From: Rhodoferax sp.
GTDB taxonomy: Bacteria > Pseudomonadota > Gammaproteobacteria > Burkholderiales > Burkholderiaceae_C
Reading direction: 5' to 3'
DNA length: 64,000 bases
Assembly (NCBI GenBank): GCA_019449595.1
Contig: JAGRPL010000004.1
Location: 1,364,001 to 1,428,000 of the forward strand
A program made the position numbers and the translations under genes. The notes beneath the pieces were generated by a model. It made no database searches. It was not told the DNA's origin and was given only the letters and a program-made list of their open reading frames with translations. Below are positions 16,303 to 23,751 of this stretch, in pieces; position 1 is the first letter of the stretch, and every line of letters starts with the position of its first letter.

Positions 16303-17391
16303 ACTCACCACCCACTCGCCGATGGCCAGCGCGCTGGTGAGCCCCGGCGATTCGATGCCGAACAGGTTGACCAGCCCCCGCACGCCATGGTCCTGCGGGC
16401 CCTGGATGCAGAAGTCGCGTGCCGGCTCGTCAGGGCCGCTGATCTTGGGCCGCATGCCGGCGTAGGCCGGCTGCAGCGCCCCGTCGGGCAGGGCCGGCCA
16501 GTATTTGCGGATCTCGGCATAGAACGCGTCCCCGCGTTCAGGCTGCACGTGCAGGTCGTCCGGCCGGTCCACCCACTGCACATCCGGGCCAAAACGGGCC
16601 TGGCCCCCCAGGTCCAGCGTCAGGTGCACGCCCAGCCCGGCCGCCTCGGGCACGGGGTAGATCAGCCGGGCAAACGGCGCGCGCCCGGCCAGGGTGAAGT
16701 AGTTGCCCTTGGCGAAATACGCCTGCGGCACATGGCGCGCATCCAGCCCGGCAAAGCGGGCCGCCAGCGCCGGTGCCCCCACCCCCGCCGCGTTGACCAC
16801 GGTTCGGGCGCTCAGGCAGGTGCCGTCAGCCGCTCTTAAATCAATAGCATCCTGCGCACATTCTGCGGTGTCCAACGGCGCATTCAATGCCACAACGCCA
16901 CCGGCGTGTTCCAGGTCGCCCTGCAGGGCCAGCATCAGCGCGTGGCTGTCGACAATGCCGGTGGACGGCGAATGCAGCGCGGCCAGGCACTGCAGGGCCG
17001 GCTCCAGGGCCCGCGCCTGGACCGCGTCCAGCAGCACCAGGTCCGTCACCCCGTTGGCCGCCGCCCGCTCGCGGATGGACTGCAGCTGCGCCACCTGGCC
17101 CGGCGTGGTCGCCACAATGAATTTGCCGCAGCGCCGGTGGGCCACGCCCCGCTGGGCGCAGTAGTCGTACAGCAAGGCCTTGCCGCGCACGCACAGCCGC
17201 GCCTTGAGGGAGCCGGCGGCGTAGTAGATGCCGGCGTGGATGACTTCGCTGTTGCGCGCACTGGTCTGCGTGCCAATGGCCTCGCAGGCCTCCAGCACCA
17301 GCACCTCGCGCCCGGCCAGCGCCAGCGCGCGCGCCACCGCCAGACCGACCACGCCGGCGCCCACGACAACGCAATCCACCGGCTCAGCCAC
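16285..17391 (-). CDS. FAD-dependent oxidoreductase, L-2-hydroxyglutarate dehydrogenase-like
   Basis: DAO-family flavoprotein of 368 aa. The N-terminal [17 protein letters not shown] (FAD Rossmann motif) is followed by [20 protein letters not shown], the block that characterises the LhgO/L2HGDH group. The C-terminal part has GMRPKISGP and the [18 protein letters not shown] closure typical of the family. It probably oxidises a 2-hydroxyacid with electron transfer to quinone; the substrate cannot be proven from sequence. Two copies of the 29-nt repeat lie in this gene: one is translated internally (16830-16858) and one supplies the C-terminus and stop (16274-16302). It is convergent with pyrD. 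Confidence 0.85.
   Translation of the reverse strand: MAEPVDCVVVGAGVVGLAVARALALAGREVLVLEACEAIGTQTSARNSEVIHAGIYYAAGSLKARLCVRGKALLYDYCAQRGVAHRRCGKFIVATTPGQVAQLQSIRERAAANGVTDLVLLDAVQARALEPALQCLAALHSPSTGIVDSHALMLALQGDLEHAGGVVALNAPLDTAECAQDAIDLRAADGTCLSARTVVNAAGVGAPALAARFAGLDARHVPQAYFAKGNYFTLAGRAPFARLIYPVPEAAGLGVHLTLDLGGQARFGPDVQWVDRPDDLHVQPERGDAFYAEIRKYWPALPDGALQPAYAGMRPKISGPDEPARDFCIQGPQDHGVRGLVNLFGIESPGLTSALAIGEWVVSLLSKQ
16830..16858 (+). repeat. 29-nt dispersed repeat, copy 6, inside the FAD oxidoreductase
   Basis: Keeps GCTCTT, AATAGC and CCTGCGCA at family spacing. It is read antisense as [10 protein letters not shown], in the same frame as the copies in lpdA and aceF. Confidence 0.7.
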
Positions 17392-17412
17392 TGTGGCCTG
17401 CGCGCCCGGGAA

Positions 17413-17943
17413 TCACTTCAGTTCCAGGTAGGGCGTCTCGGCGCGCTCCACCAGTTGCCGGTTGGGCGGCACCAGCAGGTGGGCCCGTGCCTCGGCCGGC
17501 GCCATGCCGAACACCAGGCTGGCGTCGCCCGAGCCGGTGGCACCCTGGCCATAGCCACGGGTCTCGCCCAGCAGGGTGACCAGCAGATCGGTCGTGACGC
17601 CGTCGTTGCAGCGCAGGTCGACGGTGCCGGTGGTGGTGGCGGTGTAGCGCATGCGCCCCATGCAACTCGCCACCACACCTTTGGCAGGCAGGGGAGCCGG
17701 AGCCAGACCCGGTGACGGCTCGGCCGCGGTGCTGTTCACGTCGGCACCGGAGCGCAGGGTCAGGACCCCGGTACGGTCCGGATACAGCTGCATGTCCCCT
17801 TGCAACAGCTGGCCGTTGACGATGGCGATCGCGTGCACCGTGCTGGAAAAAACGGCCATGCCGGCATCGTTGATCCGGGCACAGGCCGACAGCCCCCAAC
17901 CCACACAGGCCACCACGATCCACGCTGCCTTACGCTGTTCCAT
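17413..17943 (-). CDS. Hypothetical lipoprotein
   Basis: A 176-aa protein of unknown function. From ATG 17943 it begins with a short positive stretch, a hydrophobic core and a lipobox, GLSAC, with the lipidated Cys at residue 21; the longer frame upstream lacks a signal. The rest contains several Gly/Thr-rich beta-strand-like stretches and two cysteines (VASCMGRM and VDLRCNDGVTTD) that could form a disulfide in the periplasm. It ends 22 nt upstream of the FAD oxidoreductase start on the same strand and is divergent from the alpha/beta hydrolase gene. I do not recognise a named family. Confidence 0.75.
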   Translation of the reverse strand: MEQRKAAWIVVACVGWGLSACARINDAGMAVFSSTVHAIAIVNGQLLQGDMQLYPDRTGVLTLRSGADVNSTAAEPSPGLAPAPLPAKGVVASCMGRMRYTATTTGTVDLRCNDGVTTDLLVTLLGETRGYGQGATGSGDASLVFGMAPAEARAHLLVPPNRQLVERAETPYLELK

Positions 17944-18024
17944 GTCCAACTCCTTGAATGGGGGCCGCTGCGCGGCGTACCTCCCGTGTACCATCTTAGC
18001 CAGATTTCAACCGACCAAGGCCTT

Positions 18025-19053
18025 ATGGAACACCCTCTTTCCGGCACAAATCCTTCCTCTCCGACGCGTCGGCCATGGCGGCACGTGGCGGTGGTTCTGG
18101 CGACCATCGTTGCACTGGTGGCAGCTATCTACTTGGCCGGCCCCCGCAATGCCCTGGGCCCCCAGGTTCCCACCCAACGCCCTCTGCCGCCCCACGACAT
18201 CACCGCGCTGGACGGGTGGCTGCAAGCCAGCGAGGCGACCCATGCCGACATCAAGCCCGGCACGGCCAAAGGCATTGTGTGGGCCACACCGGCCCATCAG
18301 CGCACACCCTGGGCCGTGGTCTATCTCCACGGCTTCTCGGCGAGCCGGCTGGAAACGGCCCCGGTGGCCGACCAGGTTGCCAAGGCCCTTGGCGCCAACG
18401 CATTCCACACCCGCCTGACGGGCCATGGCCTGCCAGGACCGGCCATGGGTGACGCCAGCGCGCAGGACTGGATGGCCGATGCCGTGGAAGCCGTGCAAAT
18501 TGGCCACACGCTGGGCGAGCGGGTGCTGTTGATCAGCTGTTCCACGGGTTCCACCCTGGCCACCTGGCTGGCGCTCAGTCCCGAAGGCCACACGGTAGCG
18601 GCGCATGCCTTCATCTCGCCCAACTTTGGCCCCAAGGACAAGCGTTCGGAAATCATCAACGGCCCCTGGGGTCAACGCATTGCATTGGCGCTTGAAGGGG
18701 AAACCCGGGGCTGGACGCCCGAGGATGCCCACGAAGCCAACGCCTGGACGCCCCGCTACCCGACCCGGGCCCTGTTTCCGATGATGGCCCTGGTCAAGTC
18801 CGTGCGCGAAAGCGACCTGTCGCAGTTCCAGACTCCGGTGCTGATGCTGTACAGCGCGCAAGACGAGACCGTTGACCCGGCAGAAACCCAGGCAGCCTTC
18901 GCGCGCATGGGCTCACCCGCCAAGGCCATCGAAGTGGTCCGCTACAGCCACAGCAAGGGGCAGCATGTGCTGGCCGGTGACATCAAGGACCCCCAGGCGG
19001 TTGCCCCCATGGTGGACTCCATTGTGAAATGGGTCCGCGCGCTCCCGCAGTAG
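18025..19053 (+). CDS. Membrane-anchored alpha/beta hydrolase
   Basis: A 342-aa hydrolase with one N-terminal membrane segment (about residues 19-38) and the catalytic domain presumably periplasmic. The fold is shown by the oxyanion block YLHGFSASRLE, the nucleophile elbow around Ser in LLISCSTGSTLATWLAL, an acid in YSAQDETVDPAET and the catalytic His in YSHSKGQHVLAG. The elbow is SCSTGS rather than the common GxSxG, which resembles some esterase/thioesterase subgroups. ATG 18025 was chosen because an AAGG lies just upstream and the longer frame overlaps the divergent lipoprotein gene. It is convergent with the TetR gene, 6 bp apart. Confidence 0.85.
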   Translation: MEHPLSGTNPSSPTRRPWRHVAVVLATIVALVAAIYLAGPRNALGPQVPTQRPLPPHDITALDGWLQASEATHADIKPGTAKGIVWATPAHQRTPWAVVYLHGFSASRLETAPVADQVAKALGANAFHTRLTGHGLPGPAMGDASAQDWMADAVEAVQIGHTLGERVLLISCSTGSTLATWLALSPEGHTVAAHAFISPNFGPKDKRSEIINGPWGQRIALALEGETRGWTPEDAHEANAWTPRYPTRALFPMMALVKSVRESDLSQFQTPVLMLYSAQDETVDPAETQAAFARMGSPAKAIEVVRYSHSKGQHVLAGDIKDPQAVAPMVDSIVKWVRALPQ

Positions 19054-19059
19054 GTCTGC

Positions 19060-19752
19060 TCAGGCGTCTGGACGGCGGAACCGCTGGGTGATGCCGGCGA
19101 TCAGGACGTCCAGCAAGGCCTCGGCATTGGTCTGCGGCGCAATGAACGGCGCCCAGACATCGTCCTCCCCCATCACGATGCCCAGGGACACCATGCCGTG
19201 CAGCCCCTGCCAGAAGACCTGCGTCATCAGGTGCACGGTGGCGGCGTCCGCCTCGGACAGGGCCCCGTCCTGCAGCGCATACCCCAGCTCGCCCACCGCC
19301 ACGGCCTGCAGCAAACTGAAGGCGAAAGCATAGGGATCCTGGTCGACATTGCCATGCTCAACCTCGGCTGCTTCCACGGGCGCATGGGGACGCGGCTCCA
19401 TGAATACCAGGGCGTACTCGTCCGGGCGCTCCATACCGAACCGCATGTAGGCGTATCCCGCCAGCCGCAGACGCTGCAACGGCCCGGTGCCGCCGGCGGC
19501 GCCTTTTTTCATGGAGCCCACCAGCTCCAGCAAATCGGCGTCCATGGCGCGTGTGATCAGCGTAGCCTTGTCGTGGAACAGGGAATACACCACCGTTGTG
19601 GAGAAACCCGCCTCCTGCGCTACCTTGCGGATGGTGACCTCGCGCGCCCCGCCCTTCTTGATGAGCGCCTTCACCACCGCAAAAATATGTTCACGCCGTG
19701 CTTCGGCCTCGCGCGCCTTGCGTTGTTGAATATTGCTCTGGGTTCGGGACAT
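19060..19752 (-). CDS. TetR-family transcriptional regulator
   Basis: A 230-aa regulator. The N-terminal helix-turn-helix is plain: REHIFAVVKALIKKGG, then EVTIRKVAQEAGFSTTVVYSLF and HDKATLITRA. The C-terminal ligand domain resembles the TetR_C group with a conserved WQGLHGMVSLGI stretch. It is the last gene of the minus-strand run cytochrome c - FAD oxidase - PLP enzyme - TetR, 24 nt after the PLP enzyme. A 27-bp inverted repeat over the promoter of that run (22941-22967) is its probable operator, giving autoregulation; this is inference. Confidence 0.9.
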   Translation of the reverse strand: MSRTQSNIQQRKAREAEARREHIFAVVKALIKKGGAREVTIRKVAQEAGFSTTVVYSLFHDKATLITRAMDADLLELVGSMKKGAAGGTGPLQRLRLAGYAYMRFGMERPDEYALVFMEPRPHAPVEAAEVEHGNVDQDPYAFAFSLLQAVAVGELGYALQDGALSEADAATVHLMTQVFWQGLHGMVSLGIVMGEDDVWAPFIAPQTNAEALLDVLIAGITQRFRRPDA

Positions 19753-19776
19753 GCTGGGTGGTGGTGATCCGGAAGA

Positions 19777-21039
19777 TCAGGCCGTCGCGGCCATGGGTTT
19801 CCAGAATTGGCTTATTTTGCCATCTTCGTACACCGCAATGTCACCAAACTGCTGCAATACCGCTTCACTTTGACGCGGACGGAAAAACACCATGTCGTCC
19901 ACCTGCAGCTGCTGCAAGCCCGACCCCACCAGCACCTGCTGGTTGGAAGAGGTGCCATACAAGCCGCTGCCGGCAAGGCCCGCGGGAGACACCGGCTCGG
20001 CCAGCCAGTTTCCGCCGTAGATGAAGTAGGCTTGCTCCTGGTTGCGGTCCCATATGCGGGCCGCGTCGCCCAGGACCTCCACACCATACGGCATGCGGAA
20101 CTGCCTCGGCACCTTCAAGACCGGCGTGGCAATGAAGGTGGCCGCCTGCAGATCGGCCAGCAGCGGGGTGTCAAAATCCAGCCCCTTGACCATGGCCGAG
20201 CCCACCGACAACTCGTTCTCGACGCCCGAACCGTCGTACAGCCGGTAGGTCGGGGATCCGCCGGCATTGAAGGTGGCCGTCCCCACCGCGTTGCCCAGCG
20301 CCGCCTGCACCTGTTGTGCGTAGGCGGCGTAGGTCTGCCGTGCATGGTCCATGGCCTTCTGGCGCAGGCCCGCCACGTCGGGGATCTTGGCAACGTGGGC
20401 GTCGTACCCCATCAGGCCGGACCAGCGCAAGCGAGGCTCGGACTGCAGGATGGCGAGCATGTCCTGCAGGCTCTGGGCGCTGTCAATGCCCCCCCGGTGC
20501 AACCCGACATCGATCTCGAAATTGACCGCCAGGGAAAGTTGCTGCTGCCGGGCCAGATCCCGGTACTGCACCAGGCGCTGTGGCGTGTCCACCAGCCACT
20601 GCACCTTCTGGTCCGCCGGATTCCCCGGCACCTGCCGGTAGAACTGCGCCGCCGCGGTCACCGGCATGGGCTTGCCCAGCAGGGTGTTGGCCCTATCGGG
20701 TGCCAGCTGCAGCAACTGGGGCAGACTGAACACCATCAGGCGATCGGTCTTTGTCAGCGACAGAACGTCATGAATCAAGGCCATGCTGGGCAGCGACTTG
20801 GCCACCACGCGCAACTGCATGCGCCCTCCAATGTTGCGCAGGATCTGGTTCACGTTGGCATGCAGGCGTTGGCGATCGATCACCAGCGTGGGCGTGCCAA
20901 TGCCCGCACGCTTGAGCGCCTGGGACAGGTTGCTGAAGTAGGTGTCATGCGGCGCACCCGTGGGGCCTGGGCGAGCGCCCCAGGCCAGCAGCCCCAAACC
21001 GGCGCTGCCCAGAAGCGCTCTGCGTGTGATGTGTGCCAT
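19777..21039 (-). CDS. Tat-exported DSD1-like PLP enzyme (alanine racemase N-terminal fold)
   Basis: A 420-aa protein with a twin-arginine signal (ITRRALLGSAGLGLLAWG). The body has the fold-type III barrel start TPTLVIDRQRLHANV, and the putative PLP lysine in RVVAKSLPS. It is most like D-threonine aldolase/D-serine dehydratase (DSD1) relatives, which act on D-hydroxy amino acids and usually need a metal near the C-terminus. Export through Tat implies that PLP is bound before secretion and that the substrate is periplasmic. It lies 30 nt after the FAD oxidase in the same operon. The substrate is not known. Confidence 0.82.
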   Translation of the reverse strand: MAHITRRALLGSAGLGLLAWGARPGPTGAPHDTYFSNLSQALKRAGIGTPTLVIDRQRLHANVNQILRNIGGRMQLRVVAKSLPSMALIHDVLSLTKTDRLMVFSLPQLLQLAPDRANTLLGKPMPVTAAAQFYRQVPGNPADQKVQWLVDTPQRLVQYRDLARQQQLSLAVNFEIDVGLHRGGIDSAQSLQDMLAILQSEPRLRWSGLMGYDAHVAKIPDVAGLRQKAMDHARQTYAAYAQQVQAALGNAVGTATFNAGGSPTYRLYDGSGVENELSVGSAMVKGLDFDTPLLADLQAATFIATPVLKVPRQFRMPYGVEVLGDAARIWDRNQEQAYFIYGGNWLAEPVSPAGLAGSGLYGTSSNQQVLVGSGLQQLQVDDMVFFRPRQSEAVLQQFGDIAVYEDGKISQFWKPMAATA

Positions 21040-21069
21040 GCCAGTCTCCTCCTGTCCGGGTGAAAGTAT

Positions 21070-22494
21070 TCAGTGTGTCGCTGGCAGGCCAAACAGGCTG
21101 CGCAGGTGGGGGTTCAAAAAGCGCCCCGTCGGATCCAGTTGGGCCCGCACGGCCAAGAAATCCTTCCAGCGCGGATACAGACCGGGCAAATCCGCCGCCG
21201 TATGGCCATGCAACTTGCCCCAGTGCGGCCGCCCGTTGAACTTGCGAAACACCGGGGCAATGTCACGGACCAGGTAGTCGTAAGGCTCGCCGGCCGCGGC
21301 ATGCACGGCAATGGAACAACTGTCGCGCTGGTAAAACGGGCTGAGCCAGGCGTCGTCGCCCTTGATGAAGCGGAACTCCATGGGGAAGAACACATCGTTG
21401 CGGCGTTCCAGTGTCCGGATGACTTCGCGCACACAGGCAATGCCCAACTCACGGGGGACATGGCACTCGGACTCGTTGAACTTGGTGGGCCGTTGGGTGG
21501 ACAGCAGCTTCCACGAGCGGTCCTGCGCCAGTTCGGTCTGCGCCGGATCGATGAGCTTTTGGGCGACCCAGCGGCGCAAGTCCGGAAAACGCCCCACCCA
21601 ATCGCGCAGACGGCGCAGATCGCGCAGCATGTCCTCGTCTGCGGCGTCTGGGCGCAGCACTTCGGTTCCCGTGTACAGGTCGTGGGTGATGGCCGCCGCA
21701 TAGCCGGTAAAGGGCAGGTAGTAAAACTCGAAATGGCGATGCTGCTGCGCCAGTGCCGGGGCGGCTTCCAGCAATTCCTCCACCGGCTTCAACCACACCC
21801 GGCGCTGCAGGCGGTAAGCGGGCAGCACCGTGCTGGTGGCCTGGGTGATGACGCCCAGGCACCCCAGGGAGACTTTGGCCGCCGAAAACAGATCGGGCTG
21901 GCGGGTTTTGCTGCACTCCACCACGTCACCCTTGGCCGTTACCAGCTGCAGCACCTGCACGTCGGCGTGCAACGCGGGCAACTCGGCGCCCGTGCCGTGG
22001 GTCGCAGTGCTGATAGCTCCCGCAAAAGACTGGGCATCGATATCCGGCAGGTTGCGCAGCCCCAGGTCCAGCTTGTCCAGCTCGCGTGAGAGTTGCGCCA
22101 GCCGGGTGCCGGCCCAGAAGGTCGCCGTCATCGCGGTCTTGTCGTGCCCCGTCAGGCCCGCCAGGCGGTCCAGCGAAACAATGGTGCCCTCCGTGGGCAC
22201 CAGCGGAGTAAACGAATGCCCGGCGCCCACACAGCGCACCGGTCCGGGCGTAGCACGCAGCAGCTGTTGCACACCCGCCGTGTCCGCTGGTGTCTGCAGC
22301 GCCTGCGCCTGCGCCTGGCTGCTGCCCGACCAGTTTTGCCACGCCACCGTGGGCGCACCGGCCGTACGGGCCCCGAGGGTGCCGGACGGCTCTGCTGCAA
22401 CCGACACGGCGGCGTGTGCCCGCGGGGCCAGTACCGGCGCCACCACCGCGACGGTGCCCGCTTGCAAGACCTTGCGACGAGATAGATCACGCAT
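21070..22494 (-). CDS. Tat-exported FAD-linked sugar-lactone oxidase (D-arabinono-1,4-lactone oxidase type)
   Basis: A 474-aa flavoprotein of the VAO/GlcD-like family. From ATG 22494 it begins with a twin-arginine signal (LSRRKVLQAGTVAVV, cleavage after RAHA). FAD-binding marks: RCVGAGHSFTPLVPT and the GAISTATHGTG pyrophosphate loop; the C-terminus has the ALO domain (RPHWGKLHG, the C-terminal block seen in gulonolactone/arabinonolactone oxidases). Its start is 2 nt after the stop of the cytochrome c gene, whose end carries the AAGGAG ribosome site, so translation is coupled. The cytochrome is the natural electron acceptor, which would make the enzyme a dehydrogenase rather than an oxidase. 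The actual sugar substrate is unknown. Confidence 0.87.
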   Translation of the reverse strand: MRDLSRRKVLQAGTVAVVAPVLAPRAHAAVSVAAEPSGTLGARTAGAPTVAWQNWSGSSQAQAQALQTPADTAGVQQLLRATPGPVRCVGAGHSFTPLVPTEGTIVSLDRLAGLTGHDKTAMTATFWAGTRLAQLSRELDKLDLGLRNLPDIDAQSFAGAISTATHGTGAELPALHADVQVLQLVTAKGDVVECSKTRQPDLFSAAKVSLGCLGVITQATSTVLPAYRLQRRVWLKPVEELLEAAPALAQQHRHFEFYYLPFTGYAAAITHDLYTGTEVLRPDAADEDMLRDLRRLRDWVGRFPDLRRWVAQKLIDPAQTELAQDRSWKLLSTQRPTKFNESECHVPRELGIACVREVIRTLERRNDVFFPMEFRFIKGDDAWLSPFYQRDSCSIAVHAAAGEPYDYLVRDIAPVFRKFNGRPHWGKLHGHTAADLPGLYPRWKDFLAVRAQLDPTGRFLNPHLRSLFGLPATH

Positions 22495-22496
22495 AG

Positions 22497-22871
22497 CTAC
22501 TCCTTGGCGCGTTGGGTTGACGACATGAAAACAATGAGAGCCTCCAAATCCTGGTCGGAACAATCATTGCAATACCCGCGTGGTGGCATTGCCTTGTATC
22601 CCTCCCGGGCATGGGTCACCAAGGTAGGCAAGCCCTGCTGCAAGCGCACCTGCCAATCCGGTACAAACCCGGTGAGCGGTGCAGTGCTGGCACGGCTGGA
22701 GTGGCAGGTCTGGCACGCCCGCGCGTACTTCTGCGCCAGCTGCGGCTCATCCGGCACCGCCAGCTCGGCGACACGCAGGTCCGCACTCCCCGGGGGTGAA
22801 GGCGCTTTCTGGCATGCGCTCACCGCCAAGCTGCACAGCAGCACGCAACACAATTTCGCAAACATTCGCAT
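22497..22871 (-). CDS. Lipoprotein monohaem cytochrome c
   Basis: A 124-aa c-type cytochrome anchored by lipid: the signal ends in the lipobox LAVSAC (Cys20). The haem motif is CQTCH, and the distal ligand is probably the Met of YKAMPPRG. A further CNDC pair near the C-terminus resembles the cytochrome c5 group. It is the first gene of the operon with the Tat-exported FAD oxidase (2-nt gap), so it most likely accepts electrons from that enzyme and passes them to the respiratory chain. Promoter and inverted repeat lie about 65-100 nt upstream. Confidence 0.9.
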   Translation of the reverse strand: MRMFAKLCCVLLCSLAVSACQKAPSPPGSADLRVAELAVPDEPQLAQKYARACQTCHSSRASTAPLTGFVPDWQVRLQQGLPTLVTHAREGYKAMPPRGYCNDCSDQDLEALIVFMSSTQRAKE

Positions 22872-22933
22872 GGTCAGACGTTTTTCATTCCACAGATACC
22901 CCTTGGTCCCGCCGCTGCGGGGCCGGTCGCCCT

Positions 22934-22963
22934 ATATTACAACGTTGTTTTATTAGAAAACAA
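22934..22963 (-). promoter_or_regulatory. Candidate promoter of the cytochrome c/FAD oxidase operon
   Basis: Minus strand TTGTTT (-35), 18 nt, TAATAT (-10). The spacer and -35 are covered by the inverted repeat at 22941-22967, which fits a repressor-controlled promoter. Confidence 0.5.
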
Positions 22964-22967
22964 TGTT
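22941..22967. promoter_or_regulatory. 27-bp inverted repeat, probable TetR operator
   Basis: Arms AACGTTGTTTT and AAAACAATGTT pair over 11 bp with one mismatch around a 5-bp centre. The element overlays the predicted promoter of the operon that ends in a TetR gene, so it is a good operator candidate. It also lies 104 bp upstream of the divergent PilZ gene. Confidence 0.6.
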
Positions 22968-23070
22968 TTTTATTAGGACAAACCCACCCCTGATCCAGCG
23001 CAACGTTCAACAACCAAACGTGCCCTACAGTTCTGATAAATTGGCCTCCGTAGCCCCATAAAAATACAAC

Positions 23071-23751
23071 ATGCAACCCGAAGAAAACAGCCATTCCGTC
23101 GTTGAGAAACTCCCCCTGAAAGCCCTGAAACTGCGCACCGGCATGGCGCTGCAAACCCGCCGCCTCGTGGAGGGTGCCAGCAAGAAGGAAGCCCAATTCT
23201 TTGGCGCCATCGAAGGCAAGGGCGTGATGGTTGGCCCAACTGGACCTGATGGAGCCCAAACCGGACTGGGCGAAGGCGAAGTCTGCGTCGTGCGCGGCTT
23301 CACCGGCCAGCACGAATTTTCGTTCCTGAGCAAGGTGTTGCAGACGTTCGAGAAACCGTTTGCCTATGCCCTACTGGCCTACCCAGCCCAGGTGGATGCC
23401 CGACTGGTACGCCGGTCCATGCGCACCAAGATATCCTGGCCCACCACCGTACACGTCAACGGCAACGCTGCGGCGTCTCCGGCCACCGAGCCCCTGGACG
23501 TCACGCTGGTGGACCTGAGCACCGCCGGGGGCATGATCAAGGCGCCTACCGGGCTGGCCGCCATCGGCGAAACGATCACACTGCGCATGTCGGTGACAGT
23601 GGACAATGCGCCCGTGCAGCTAACCCTGGCCGGACGCATCTGCCACAACAACCAGGGCGGCACCGACCCGTCTTTCTACGTAGGACTGGCGTTTAAAGAC
23701 CTCACCCAGCACGACAAGCTGGTGCTGCACTACGTCACACAGACAGCGTAG
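23071..23751 (+). CDS. PilZ-domain c-di-GMP effector, YcgR-like
   Basis: A 226-aa cytoplasmic protein. The C-terminal PilZ domain (from about residue 112) has the c-di-GMP-binding RxxxR (RRSMRTKISW) and DxSxxG (DLSTAGGMI) motifs at normal spacing. The N-terminal half (about 12-105) resembles the YcgR-N-like flagellar brake domain. It probably links c-di-GMP to motility or surface behaviour. The adjacent convergent gene (overlap of 17 bp at the 3' ends) encodes a GGDEF-EAL protein, so signal and receptor are encoded side by side. Confidence 0.88.
   Translation: MQPEENSHSVVEKLPLKALKLRTGMALQTRRLVEGASKKEAQFFGAIEGKGVMVGPTGPDGAQTGLGEGEVCVVRGFTGQHEFSFLSKVLQTFEKPFAYALLAYPAQVDARLVRRSMRTKISWPTTVHVNGNAAASPATEPLDVTLVDLSTAGGMIKAPTGLAAIGETITLRMSVTVDNAPVQLTLAGRICHNNQGGTDPSFYVGLAFKDLTQHDKLVLHYVTQTA

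Noticed and set aside
21999-22027. Possible eleventh copy of the 29-nt repeat (TAGCTCC) in the FAD oxidase gene
   Set aside because: Only the TAGCT part matches, and the bases encode the conserved GAIST-THGTG loop, so protein conservation explains them.
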